64,000 nucleotides of DNA, taken from the NCBI GenBank assembly GCA_964017145.1, contig OZ024841.1, forward strand, positions 1,054,001 to 1,118,000. Direction: 5' to 3'. A program made the position numbers and the translations under genes. Position 1 is the first letter of the stretch; the number at the start of each line of letters is the position of its first letter. Below are positions 12,831 through 24,729 of the stretch, in pieces. Under the pieces are notes generated by a model. The model saw only the letters and a program-made list of their open reading frames with translations, did no database searches and was not told where the DNA came from. The stretch comes from Agrocybe praecox. Lineage: Eukaryota; Basidiomycota; Agaricomycetes; Agaricales; Agrocybaceae.

Positions 12831-14853
12831 ATGGCAGACAACATCGTCCATCCCATAGGCAACAACAGCATTCACGAACGAGCATCCATACTGGACGAGT
12901 CAAACTCGAACTCGAGCTCCAATTCGCAATACAGCAACGTTAACACACGACAAGTCGACACTGGCACGCCCGCCTCGCAGTGGGCATCATCCATGCTCTC
13001 GGCTCTTGGACCACCAGTAGACGAGTCGCGTTATTCAGTTGACAATCACACACTTCCAGCGCCCATTATCACGACGAAGACGAAGACGGCGGAGGGTATG
13101 CATCTACATCTTCCAACCGCATCGAGTCCGCTACCTAGTACCCATACACTCCCTTCGCCAGGTGTACCTGGTGCATACCCATACACTCCAACTGACGAAA
13201 ACGAAAGCACGACTGTCAAGGGAATCCTCAGCGCTACCTCTCCAGCTGAAGAACAACAAGTTGAAGACGAGGACATCACATACGTGCGCAAGGTAGCTTC
13301 GAGCACCTTATCGACAGCCAAAGAGTACGCCGTTAGCGCAAGCCACACAGTCGCGAGTGCAGGACAAACGATGGCGAACGCTGCGAGCGCTGCGAGCTCT
13401 ATGGTAGCAACGTATTTACGTGCGTTCGGTGTTGTGCTACTTATTCCACTGAGAACCTAATATCCTCTTCTTCTTTCCCTTTCCACTAGCTGGCACGAGC
13501 CACACCACAGGGGATACATCCGATGAATACCAACGCAAACCGGAAGATAACACCCTCCTCCAGCACCCGCCTCCAGCACGACGTTCTTCCCCACACGAGC
13601 AGGACAAAACACGCGCCATCGCACGTGAGACAGGGGCGCTGGCCGCACAGGCCCTCGTCCATCCTCAAGGTTCTCAGATCACACAAGAGATGCGCGATAC
13701 AGCGGCGGTGAATCCCAATCTCAGCATATCGGACTCTACGTCCGGTACCACTATGCCGAATAACGGTGGTAATATCGCACACCCGATACCTCAGAGTGCA
13801 AGAGCCGACTCGGGACACTCCTTGGACGCCGGGAAGCATGGTACGAGTTCGGAAGGCTCCGCGCCTACTCCCAGTGTCGACGGGGCAAGCGAGAATGCTA
13901 GCACGCGGACGTTGTTGAGTAGCAAGACGGGGCTGGAGCCTCCGAATTTTCCTGCGCATTCGCAGGCGGCGCATCTGGGACCGTCGAATTTGGCTGGGGG
14001 TTCTATTGTTGGAGATGAAGGAGGAGCAGGGGAAAACGTGGATTGCAGGGCCGATTCGGTACACAACCCTGATGGGACGCAGAAGACCTCTTCTTCGGCT
14101 TCGGCGAATGTGCAGAGGCGGGAGACGGTGAAGGATGCAGGGGGTGGAGAGGAAAGGCCGCCTTTGGAACAGCATCATCGTGATTCGACGCGACATGTTC
14201 TGCTTGCTGGAGCTCAGCAGAATTGGGAGTCGAGTGATTCGACGACTGCTACGCCTGGGCATGAAGGGTCCAGAAGTGGTCAACAACGCGGTATGGAAGA
14301 AGATCAAAAAGACCCGGGTCCCATCTCCAAACTCACAGATCGAGCTGCAGAAAAAGCGACTGACGTTGGCATGAGGGGTGCCGGGACCTCGCATTCGATG
14401 GATAAGGTGAAGGCTGAGGAGGAACATCAACAGCAGACACGAGAGGCCGCAAATGACGAACAACACAACAAAGAGGGGGATACATCGAGCACGATGCATC
14501 CTGGTGTGTTCACTTCTTCCAATAATACCGCTGGACGTACGCATCCGAACACTTCACCCCCACCTTCACATCATTATACAGCCTCTTCGCGCGGGCAGCA
14601 GCAGCAGCAGCAGCAGCCTGGGACAATAACGAGCCCGACGACGTATCGAGACGATAAAGCCGCACAGGAGTTGTATGAGAAGAGGGACGGCGCAGGGTTG
14701 GTTGGGGAAGCTATTTTAGATAATGGTGCCGCTACCACTTCGAAGCCGGGGTTTATGACGAAGTTGAAGGGCGAGATGAAGGTCCTGACGGGGAAGATTG
14801 GGAGTAATGCTGAGAAAGTCGAGGAGGGGAGAAAGATGATGGGGAAGAATTAG
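12831..14853 (+). CDS. Hydrophilic Ala/Ser-rich protein with conserved C-terminal helix
   Basis: Exons 12831-13419 and 13490-14853 (70-bp intron) give 650 residues. The start ATG sits in a good context (CGCACC before ATGG). The protein is polar and low in complexity. An Ala/Ser/Thr-rich segment at the end of exon 1 (STLSTAKEYAVSASHTVASAG) resembles the amphipathic repeats of LEA-type or apolipoprotein-like stress proteins. The last 30 residues (KLKGEMKVLTGKIG...EKVEEGRKMMGKN) form a charged helix that I recall as a common C-terminus of uncharacterised basidiomycete proteins. No enzymatic motif is visible. The reading frame is intact across the splice. The left inverted-repeat arm begins 11 bp after its stop codon, so its 3' flank has been replaced. 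Confidence 0.75.
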
Positions 14854-14863
14854 TATGGGGAGA

Positions 14864-15651
14864 CACTGCTGGCTCCGAGAGCTATATATTGAAAATATAG
14901 GGCCAATATATAGGTAATATATATATTTTAACATATATATTGAAAATATATATCATGTGAAAATTGAAAATACGTTAGATATACATATGGCATATACATT
15001 GGCTGGAATTTCAAAATATACATCATATATATATCACCGTATATATTGAATATCCAGTCGATGTATACATGATCTGTATGTCGACTGTATTCTCAAGATA
15101 TACGTGACATATATGTTGGCATATATCTCGGAGATATATATCATATATATATTAGCGTGTATTTTTAAAATATACATGGAGTATATTTTTAAAATACAGG
15201 CTAGAGATATACTTCATATATATGTTAGAGATATATGCTGACATATATGTCACATATATTTTGAATATATATCCGAAGATATATCAATCGTGCCGACAAG
15301 CGACACTCAAACAATCGTCACTTCGGCACGACGGAGCTGTTCGGCGAGACCAGAGTCAGGCCGTCCTGCGACTAGATGATAAGCGAGTCGGCGACTGACC
15401 CGCTCGAGAAGCGAATATGCCTCCATCGCGAGATTTTATTATTCAATCTAATCAAATACAACTTTTAAAAATACATTCAATTGTTCCCAATTTTCTCGCA
15501 ATCAGTAGTACTATATAATATATGTAAGTGGTCAATATTTCAGGGCGATAAGTAATAGCGAGTGATTCCCTGCTCTACTCTCACACGAGTACGTCGTCTT
15601 GATCCAGTATCTTCCAGCCAAAATTGTGACCCAAATGATTGACATTATACC
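14864..15651 (+). repeat. Left arm of a 788-bp long inverted repeat
   Basis: The reverse complement of 49184-49971 matches this segment from CACTGCTGGCTCCGAGAG at its left end to GACATTATACC at its right end. Both arms are exactly 788 bp, so no net indel separates them, and by eye no mismatch was found. The arm contains an AT-rich part (14880-15290), a GC-richer part, and at its inner end the last two dozen codons, read on the minus strand, of the F-box pseudogene that lies complete beside the right arm. The left arm is therefore the derived copy. At 15646-15651 it fuses to an aminotransferase fragment. Confidence 0.9.
14880..15290. repeat. AT-rich quasi-periodic array inside the left arm
   Basis: Dozens of TATATAT cores are separated by short variable words (for example ATATATTGAAAATATAT, then ATACATATGGCATATACAT), many of them locally palindromic. 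The same array, inverted, is at 49555-49955 in the right arm. No coding content. Confidence 0.8.
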
Positions 15652-16010
15652 CGAGGCTTGACGGCGACGACGCAGCTTGGTCCAAAGCAGTTGGGAGGCT
15701 AGCGGTAGCTTTGTATCGTGCCGCTCATTCGTACGCCTTTGGAATCCTGGTGGCGTATATATAGAGATATGAACCGTCTTTTTAAGAGGGCTATTGGGTA
15801 GCGAGTGAGAAACAGGACTTACGGAGAAGGAGAAGCAATCGTCGTCAGCACCCCCACTAGACAGCCCAAAACATAGCGAAGATGCTATTCCTAGATTTCC
15901 GAGTGTTTACTTATCTGCATTTTTTTTTATAGGTCGTCGTTGAAGATTGAAGGTCGTCCGCTACGATGGTGAGAGCACGGTTGTGATAGCGGGAATATAC
16001 GGGCCTTCCG
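15646..16010 (-). pseudogene. Aminotransferase 5' fragment (duplicate of 40006-40403)
   Basis: This segment parallels 40006-40403 with many substitutions and small gaps, including a missing block of about 55 bp where the other copy spells the segment before LLDM. It retains, on the minus strand, parts of the sequence coding IPKAY...ARYKATASLP in a class I/II aminotransferase. It also keeps the upstream intron and the non-coding 5' region. It is too short and broken to be expressed. It abuts the left inverted-repeat arm at the shared word TATACC. Confidence 0.8.
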
Positions 16011-16079
16011 ACTGTTTGATGATTATATATGCATAAATTGTCAAGTCAAATAGCAAGCAGAATTTGCGCAACCTACTGT

Positions 16080-17560
16080 TGTGCTGGAATTCCAACCCTT
16101 GGATCGTCATCAATAAACTTGTATGTTCTTAGGTATTCACTGGAACATGATCTTGGGGCAATGTGGGTATCAGCTGCTGTCCCAACGACCAGATGAAGCT
16201 CGCCTCCTCGGGTAGAAAATGGTACGATGCCCAATGAGAAAGCAGCTTCATTCTCCTCTAGGTTAATCGCGCTGAGGGTTTTAGCTTCTATTGGATCAAT
16301 GGTGCGGATGTATGGGCCCCAGTTGCTGGCAGCCGCTTTTGGTCGTCCAAAAGTATCATAAGGAAGGTTTACGACTTCCTCGTCAATTTTCTTGCCTTGT
16401 TGACGCTAACGACAACGATATTCATATGATTGCATTGAAATGCGAAGTGGGTTAGATACTTACAAGTTGTTCAGTGAAGGTCTATATCACAATTGTGAGT
16501 GATCGTGACGATAAAGCAAAGATGGCGGGATTTTTGTGGATTTGGACACGAACGAGTTTGACTGGACGGGTGTCCACAAACCTTCGGTCATATAATAAGT
16601 CAGACGGGACTTGAAAAGAATTATAACAGCTTATTATATACACCGTGTTCGGGTATCGGTCAATTGTCCATTATTGGGGTCGAGTACCGTACGCGGAAGG
16701 ACACCATTTTGAGAACATGTTAACGAACATGGTTGGGTGCGCTTTGTTGGTACTTGCGTCTAACATATCGGCAATGCAAATCGAGGAAGGAGGCGCAGTC
16801 AAGGGTTGTAAGCTGATCGTCTCAGGAGTACTTTCGGGATCCAGAGAAATAATTCGAACAGTCTGATCTTCGCATCCGAAGGCCTAGTATCGCGTACAGA
16901 TCAGAAAACAAATTTTGATAAGGATACTTCATACATAAACGCACCAGATATGAAGTCCGCTGGCGACCTTCAGGAACATCGGCAAGACTCAGAGCAAGAA
17001 CTGTACTTCCCATAGCCTTCCTACAACAACTTGTCGCTTGTTGGTTGTCGCGCATACGATGGTCTTGCCCTGAGGTACTCTCCACTCATTGACGCGACGG
17101 TCAGTAATAAGAACGTGTCCGATACCGTGAGGGTGAACCTGAAGCAGGGCATCAGACCCAAATTGCTGTACAGCAAGCGTTGGGGCAGCAGAAAGGAAGC
17201 CAGTGTCTTGCACTTCTTCAATAGTCTCTCCTATTGAAAGGACGAGTGTACCATTGACAAATGAAAGGATGATATAGGAATAGAAAGGGTCTAAAACTGT
17301 CCTTCAGCACTTGTGTCCCAGTCAAGCCGAGGTTATTGCGCGTACCTTCTTCTGATTTCTGAGTGGTCCAAACCGCGTTGGGGATACCAGGAAGATCAGA
17401 GCTGACGGATTCCTCTACTTCCAAACCGTGTCTCGAAGTCCTGAAAGTGCTTCGCGCACCTCTTCCACAAGCTTTGAATATTTGAGGAGTATCAGTTCTC
17501 CGGAGGCGTGGTCGGAAGCCTCGAACGGTGACGGTGGGGAATCGCCTACGATGAAGACGC
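16080..17560 (-). pseudogene. Splicing factor SF3b subunit 3 (SF3B3/Rse1) pseudogene
   Basis: Translated in pieces on the minus strand, this gives collinear segments of the CPSF-A-type U2 snRNP factor SF3B3/Rse1. From 17540 downwards: DTPQIFKACGRGARSTFRT, LPGIPNAVWTT, a block with [12 protein letters not shown] and [70 protein letters not shown] and, last, NEAAFSLG followed by GELHLVVGTAADTHIAPRS. The pieces lie in different frames, stops interrupt them, and both ends of the roughly 1200-residue protein are missing. The intact gene is essential in fungi, so this is presumably an extra, dead copy. Confidence 0.85.
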
Positions 17561-17794
17561 CGCTAATCGACGTTGTAGCAGTTGTAACTAGTTCATGGGA
17601 GTGTTTTAAAGTAGTTGCCAGGTAATCGTATTGCAGAGGAGCCAGCCGCGGCCAGAGAGTACATGGTGGTATATAGTATAATACATTGACGCACAACTGA
17701 CGCATGTCCAGATTTAGAACCGACATATTTTCACGTGAGTGCGACGAAGTGTCCTGGTTGCTAGAAGCACATGAGGAGACGTTCTTCGCCCATC

Positions 17795-17940
17795 GCATCG
17801 CTTCGCGAGATTTTATTATTCAATATAATCAAATACAACTTTTAAGAATACATTCAATTTTTCCAATTTTCTCGCAATCGGTAGTACCATGTACTATATG
17901 TAAGTGGTCATTATTTTTGGTCAATATTTTATGTACATAC
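17795..17940 (+). repeat. Diverged third copy of an inverted-repeat-arm segment
   Basis: The segment starting CGCGAGATTTTATTATTCAA and ending near GTAAGTGGTCATTATTTTTGG matches 15425-15540 of the left arm, same orientation, with scattered substitutions (for example TTTTAAGAATAC for TTTTAAAAATAC). It lies between the SF3B3 pseudogene and the coiled-coil gene. Confidence 0.75.
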
Positions 17941-17974
17941 AATCTTCTAATCTTCTAATTAGCGCGCTTAATGC

Positions 17975-20900
17975 TTAATAATCGTCGTCCCCTTCTCCGG
18001 GGAATGCTTGGTCTGGCTGTGCATCCAGATGCACTCTTTCGCTTTCGGTCAGTCCAGCGTACCATACTGGCGCATAGAAGTTGTGGGGCTGTCCTCGCGG
18101 CGGCTTCCTATCACTAATAGGGCCATTCCTCCTGGAACGTACTCGAGGAGTTTGGTCCGATCCAGATGTCCTGTTACCGTTGATATTCTTTAGTGGATGA
18201 CATCCATCGGCTCTGCGGATGACGACTCTAATGAGTTTGGGGTTTCTCCATGGTAGTGTTTTCACAATATGGCTAGCAGTTCCACCATCACTGATGTCTG
18301 TATCGTCGGAGCTGTATCCATCGACTCCGAGTGCGTTGATGGCTTGATTCACCCTTCTCATAAGTCCTGAGCGGTCATCATCTGCAGCAATAGCTGTGTC
18401 AATTTGTCTACGTTCGAACCCCTACAGTAAGAAATTAGTTATCTGTGATAGGAGTTAAACATAAATTTACTTACCTTTATCTGTCGAGTACGGTGTCGCT
18501 TCATCTGTAATTCCTGTTCAAGCTCCTTCTTCAATCTAATCGTAGTTTCTTCCTGAGACTCTCCATTCTTCGGCAGGTGGGAAGACATCACTACTCTCAG
18601 GCTCGTCAATCTCGAAAAAAAATGATTATGAACTGTTGATCGCGCAAGTTCGTTGTTGTACTCGGGATAGAGTTCCAAAAAGTGCGACACAAACTCGTCT
18701 GCCAGGTGATAATTCCATGGCGATTTGATGATGCTGAAATAGGGTTTGAACGGAGCCAGAGTATTGACCGATTTATCTTCTTGAAAATCCAAGACATCAT
18801 TATCAGTCGCTGCGTGATCACGGACAACATTAACGATATCTCTATCAATTGTTATTCCAAACAATTGGTTCATCTCCACTCGAACGAAGCTCTACGAGAA
18901 AGCGCGATTGTAAGTATATAGAGTAACATAGAAATTGAGAGTGTACGAGAATCATACCATGATTTTGGTTTTCTCTGTGGACCTTGGGCGAGGAGAAAAA
19001 CCCTTCGTAAATGAATCAAACTTCTGCTTTGATGATGACGGTCTTTTGAGGTTGTTCACCTCCTGTTCTAGGCGTCGAATGTGCTCTTGGATTTCTGTTA
19101 CATTATTTGAGCGTTCCGGAGTCAATGGTTGTGTCGTGAAGTTAGTGGGTCGAGAAGGACCTGGGGTCGGACTGTGACGATCCCTAGCACGAGGTGAAAT
19201 GCTACAGCAAGGTGAAATGCTACGGCAAGGTGAGACTCCGGCAGATGTTTCACGAAGGGGTGATGGGCGGCTTTGGGTTGCAGGATATGGTGACATGCGG
19301 GAAACTGGAGATAGTGACCTTCGACGAGAGATTCCCCGAAGGTAACTGCCAGGAGGCTCTATGGAAGGAGAACGAGCCCTTGGGACATTTTCTACGCGCG
19401 CAGCGGGAGACGGTAATGCTAGATGAGCCAATCCCCGACGATAGCTTCCAGGAGGTTCTATCGAAGGAGAGCGAGCTCTCGAGGGAGTTTGTTTTGTGAT
19501 GTAATGGCGTACACTAGAGGCCGCAACTGATGCTGGAGATGACCTTGATTGCCTATACTCGTCTGATTCGTGAACAGTTGTTAAGCGCTATATGAAGGTC
19601 TGGTTATCTATATACACCGATCTTGAGGCAGTGAACGTACATTTACTGAGGCTGGTTCTGGCGTAATAAAACGTTGCCTCATGGATCGCGATCGATTCGA
19701 ATTTGCATTCTTGGCGACCGAAAATTAGATGCATTGGGATTGTGAAAGATTCTGAGACTTACCTGAAGACTGCCAAGAACGGAACTTACTGTGCTGGCCT
19801 GAGAGCTGGCACGACCGTACGTGTATGACCTTTCATCAAGCACCTCGACAGAGTTGCTTCGTTGACTACTGACTTGTCGACTCTTGTTCACATTCTTTGC
19901 CTATTATGGTCTGAGAATCAGACCAAACGACTCCCTAAATATACCTAAAAACTTACCTGAAGACTTCGAAGAATCACATTGCTCCGATAAGTCGCGATAT
20001 GGCCTCTGGAATCGGCGTCCTGGTGGCCGTCATGACTACGCTCCTGGATGAATAAACTGTCTGCCCTTTGCTTTCCTCGAGCTCGCTCGGATAACCCGGG
20101 GTTTCTGGATTCTGGGTCCTCTTCGTCTTCATGGATGTGATCGTGCGGGTTAAGATCGTGCGCCCTTTGCTTTCCTCGAGCACCCTCAGATAAACCATTT
20201 CTGGAACTACTTTCTGGTTCCGGGTTTAGAAAGTTTTCTTCGGCAGCATCTGCATTGTTTTCGGATTCTTGGAGTGCATTGAGCTGCAGCTGTAGGCTCT
20301 GTTCGGTGATAATGCATCAGGACTTGACGAACATCTGCGGCGAAACATTACTTTACCTGAACGCGCTCCAGCTCTCTGTTGAGTTTCTCTTGAAAATTCT
20401 GTGATTGAAGTAAATGGTTTAGTTTAAGTCTTTATGATCGCGAGCCTTGAATCATCACCTTTCGCATATCTCGTTCTTTGGCTAGTTCCTTATTGAATGC
20501 ATCCTGTTCGGTCATCACATGGGTCTCAAATGCCAGGTCATTGCCAGCTTCCATAGCTTCCTGTTACATCAAGAGAAGTTAGCATAAATGAAATTGAAGG
20601 CTTGAGAAAATTAACGTGCCAGCTCTTCCTTGTGAGCAGCCCGCATATCATTGATCCTCATTTCGTGTTCGCGAGAGTGTGTGTCCATTTCGGTTTGTAG
20701 GGAGTCAAGTTTCTTCTGTAACTCCTGTATTTGTGCCTTCAAACGTTTTTCTCGCAGGTCGTGCTCTTCGTGAAGTTTTCGCTCGTTGGATTCAGCGCTC
20801 TGCGTCTTCGTAAGAAGTTCGTTCTGAGCTTCCTCGAGTTTAGTTTTTGATTCCAAGAGGTTTTTCTTGAGCGAAACTTGTAGAGAGTGTAGATTGTCTG

Positions 20901-23228
20901 CGGATTCCTTCGCTGTCAATTGCAACTCGTTCTCTTTTTTTCGGAGCTTATCGGTCTCTTGTTTGAATTCTTGTCGAAGGTTGTCATATTTTTCCTGAAG
21001 TAATCGTTTCTCTGTTTCCATCCGCTGGAGTTCAGCCCCTTGAGCGGTCTCCGATGCCGTTCGACTCTCTTCAATGACTTGTTTGTCTTCCATCGCCCTT
21101 TTAAGTTGTTCTAACGTACGCTGGTGCTTCCTCTCCCAATTTGCAGTTATCTTTGCATGCGAAGCTATCAACGCTGATGTATCCGTTGCTGTGGTCTCTG
21201 ACCTGGATCTTTCGGCCGCCAATTCAACCAGGATTTGTCGGCGATTTTCTTCTAGAGATTCAACTTCTTGCTTAAGTTCTCCTTCAGCATGGTTGTTGTC
21301 GGCCTTCGTCTTCGCTAATTCTGCTTCCAATTTCTCCAACTTCTCCCCATCAACCTGTCTAAGGCGTTGAGCCTCAGCATTGTCGTCCTGGAGCTTCTGA
21401 TTGTCATCTTGACACTCTCGGAGCTGAATCTTGATAGCTGTGACCGCCACCTTGAGGTGTTCGATTGTTTCCTTGTTTTCCTGATACGAATTTTGAGCTA
21501 AGATATGTTTCTCTTTTTCCGTCTTCAGACTATCTGTGAGATGGTTTATCTTTGACATATGGGTCGCTATATTCGCATGGTGCTGACGTTTTAGGTCATC
21601 GATAGTCGAAGAATAATGTGTCTGTCGTCCTTGCAAACGATCTTCGGCTTGTCCTAGTTTCTCGAGCAGGTCGTGGACCTCATCCTTTAGATCATGGATG
21701 CGATCCTCAGCTGAATTATTGTTCTGTTCTTCCGTCTTCAAACTGTCTGTGAGATGGTTTATCTTTGACAAATGGGTCGCTATATCTGCCTGGTGCTGAT
21801 GTTTCAGATCGTCAATGGTCGAAGAATGGTGCGTCTGTCGTTCTTCTAAGCTGTCTTCAGCTCGTCCTAGTTTATCGCGTAGGTCGTCGACTTCGTCCTT
21901 CAGATCAAGTATGCGATCCTCAAGTTCGTTGTTCGCATCCTTCAAATTGGAAAGTTCTTGGTCTCGTGCTGCTTGAGCGTGATGACTGGCGCGCAGTTGT
22001 TCCTTGACCCTTGCCAAATCCTCGCGTAATTTGCCACTCCCCTTCTTTAATTCACATATCTCATTCTCGCAATCGTCCTTGTCCTTTTGTAAATAGGACA
22101 TTTGTTCATTCATCACTTGAAGTTCCGACTGCCTCGAATAGTTGTCTTTCAAATTTTGAGTTGCTCGCTCTGATCGCAGTCGCTCTTCTTCGACAGCTTG
22201 ATTTCGCAATTCCCACTCTTCTCGTCTGATTGTGATTATATTGAGGTCGTGCTCAGCCCTCATTGCTTCGATTTTTGTTCGAAATTCCTGATCGCGCTCT
22301 ATCTGAGAAGTGTCTGCACCACTTGACGCCTGAAAGAATGATCAACACATGTTTCTTAATCTGCCCAAATACCTGGCATATAACTTACTCTCTTCTCATT
22401 TACAATTTGAGCACTTTTGAGCGACTTTTTGAGGACGGCCCTTTCTTTCTGCAAGGCCTGTATTGACTCCTTCATTTTAGATACCTGAAAAGATAAATTT
22501 TAAAAGTGTCGTTTCAATGAGAAGCAGTATGTACTGACCTCGGTTTCATGCTCATAAGATAAGTCGCTTATTTGCTTGGATAGTCCATTAACTTGCTCTT
22601 GAAGAACGGAGTTCTGCTCCTGAGCTTCTTCTATATCTTTCTTCTGCTGAGTATTCTATTGAAAGTTTATCAGGTAGCCGTTTTTTTAAGAAAATGATAA
22701 AATAGTAACCTCAGATATGAGGTCCATTATATAAACTGGTTCGACATTTCTGACTTTTGTTCGAGCATCGTATGTCTAAATAATAAGGAAAAATTATGAG
22801 GTGAGGATTCAAGGAACCAATTGATAAACATTGGAAGACACGCACATCAGGTACCTCCTCGTTGTCACCCATTCTCACATCCTCCTCTGCTGTCATCCTT
22901 CTCTTTCTAACTCGTTGAAACTGAAAACAAATTAGCAGCAAAAATAATAATTTAAATGAGAACTAACAGTTTCAACGGACGACATTAGACCATCAGTGCT
23001 GGGCCCTGGACTGCTCCTGCCACGGGCCGCAGATCTTGGAGGGGGAGGGTATAAAGGAGTCTGCAGCTGTGCATTGCGGTCTTGTGTGGTGTCTTGTAAT
23101 GCCGCCATCTGCCTTCCATAGCGGTGAAACGGTAGGAGAGGCCTGCTGGTCTCGTCTGGTTCGTGCGCAGTGAAATCACCAGGAATCTGTATAGTTTGCC
23201 CTTCGCTGTTCTCCATTGTCTGCTCCAT
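17975..23228 (-). CDS. Long coiled-coil protein with conserved C-terminal domain of unknown function
   Basis: Multi-exon gene starting at the ATG at 23228 (MEQTMENSEGQTIQIPGDF) and stopping at 17975. The N-terminus is disordered and Pro-rich. A main exon at 20611-22263 encodes about 550 residues of nearly uninterrupted coiled coil, with an internal duplication of about 70 residues (SKINHLTDSLKTE occurs twice, each time after a DDLK-HQ/RQH segment). Ser/Pro-rich exons follow (18952-19431), then a globular-looking part (18479-18879) and a final exon with SSDDTDISDGG, a TLPWRNPKLIRVV motif and NFYAPVWYAGL. That last block resembles a domain I recall from many uncharacterised Agaricomycete proteins. 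The introns examined are ordinary GT-AG (for example 18423-18474), and no frame-breaking stop was found in the parts read. Function is unknown; a scaffold-like role is a guess. Confidence 0.65.
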
Positions 23229-24000
23229 GCTGATTGAATTGCTGGTTTGTTGAGGAAAGAATATGATGAAGATCTGGGGTAATATATTATATAACGCTAT
23301 AATGCAAAAACCTAAGCACTGTATCTGGAGATCCGAGAGGAATGAAAACTTACCTGAGTGCTAACCCGATATGATAAACAAAGAAAATTGCACATTCCTA
23401 TATGCACCAATCTATTTCATGCTTCGATTTGAGTAATTCATGGCGATGACGCTGTTATGTTGCATAACAGCAAAGGAGGAACATATGTATAGAGAGGAAG
23501 TAAGTATTGGTGTAAGGGGAGGGCGCATAGAGGGAAAGGACGGGTGAAGAATGAGTGTCAATGCAGGGTGATGGATGAATGTTGCAACGGTGAGCAATAT
23601 GGGAAGGTCAAGTGGGCACGGTCAAAAAATTGAAATGGTGCAGGTGATGATCGATCCGAATCTCCACCACCATTCCCCAGGAGACCTCCATCGCCTAAAG
23701 TCACGTTCAATAATTTTGATATAAAACCTGACTCCAGTGTAGACCTAACCCGGAAATCGTCAACTAAACAGGCTAGCCCTGATCCACGGGAGCACGAACA
23801 CAGGAACATACGGCGGACTTGGCTCGTCAGGAAAGCGTAACGACATCCACAATGTAAACCTGACTTAGCTTGTTCAGGCTCCGAGGTGCGCAGAAATCTA
23901 GTTTAACCCGCAAATATCTAACCAGAGAACTTTCCCAGAACGACATTCTTCTAAGAAATATGACGACAGAGAACCCGGCGATCCAAGTTTGCGCCTATAT
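23229..24000. other. Region without a supported gene
   Basis: The upstream flank of the coiled-coil gene. Short frames on the minus strand (23412-23597, 23558-23809) lack motifs. No known gene fragment was recognised before the condensin remnant. Confidence 0.4.
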
Positions 24001-24036
24001 CTTTCTTATCATCGATTCTTTTACTTATCCACGTAA

Positions 24037-24670
24037 TTGGCATATAGCAAAGATCAACCATCCGACCCCTACTACAAAAGTCTTTTGAAGCACTCCGACC
24101 AAGTTCCTGGCCAGATCATGGGCAAATTGCTCGACTCCATATCATCTGGGCTTCAAGGCAACATTACGCATTATGCGATATCGATGGAGGAGATGAACCA
24201 ACATACGTCGCTGACAAGATGCCGCTCGAAATGTACGCATTTTTGCTCAATTGGTTCGTGTCTGTGGCCGAAAGAAGGATGAAGGCACATGAAGAGGGAG
24301 AAGTGCCTAGTCCAGCACACCGTCCAGCGCACCGCGTGGCGTGAAATTGCAGGGATGAACTCTGGAGGCCAAGACACCAAAGGTCCTCGAAATTCTGCCC
24401 GTTTTCTGATCAAATAGGAGAATCTTGCCCGGCTGGTTTTGAAGCAAGTTAGTTTCCTTCTCTCCTGACTAGACTCGGAAGTACGTATTTTTGAATTTCT
24501 CTCAGTGCAACAAGATACTCAATAGTATGCAGTCTTACCCAGTTCGGGAAGCTCTTGTCGAAATCATTGTTAACATTTTTTTAAAAATCGGATCCAACCA
24601 TCTTTCGTTCTTTTTCCTTGACTCCTTTGCTCGATCTAAATCCTACGCCTCAAGTTACTGAATGAGCGGG
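24037..24670 (+). pseudogene. Condensin complex subunit 1 (CAP-D2 type) pseudogene, part 1
   Basis: Broken frames spell collinear pieces of the HEAT-repeat condensin regulatory subunit: KLLDSISSGLQGNI, KMPLEMYAFLLNWFVSVAE, AGMNSGGQDTKGPR, NLARLVLKQVSFLLS and SYPVREALVEI, ending near LDLNPTPQVTE. In-frame stops and frame changes occur between them. Condensin subunit 1 helps compact mitotic chromosomes; this copy cannot encode it. The sequence resumes at 27545, only about 15-20 residues further on in the protein, so foreign sequence of about 2.9 kb has split the pseudogene. Confidence 0.8.
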
Positions 24671-24729
24671 TCATTACAGAATTATGAAAGTATCGAAGTG
24701 CACATTAAACGAAACGAAACGACATATAA

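Noticed and set aside
13486..14544. 352-codon minus-strand frame
   Set aside because: Antisense shadow of the spliced plus-strand gene 12831-14853, whose exon joins and C-terminal motif are convincing.
14880..15290. CRISPR-like or centromeric repeat
   Set aside because: Units are not regular repeats with unique spacers and the setting is eukaryotic; it is a degenerate AT array.
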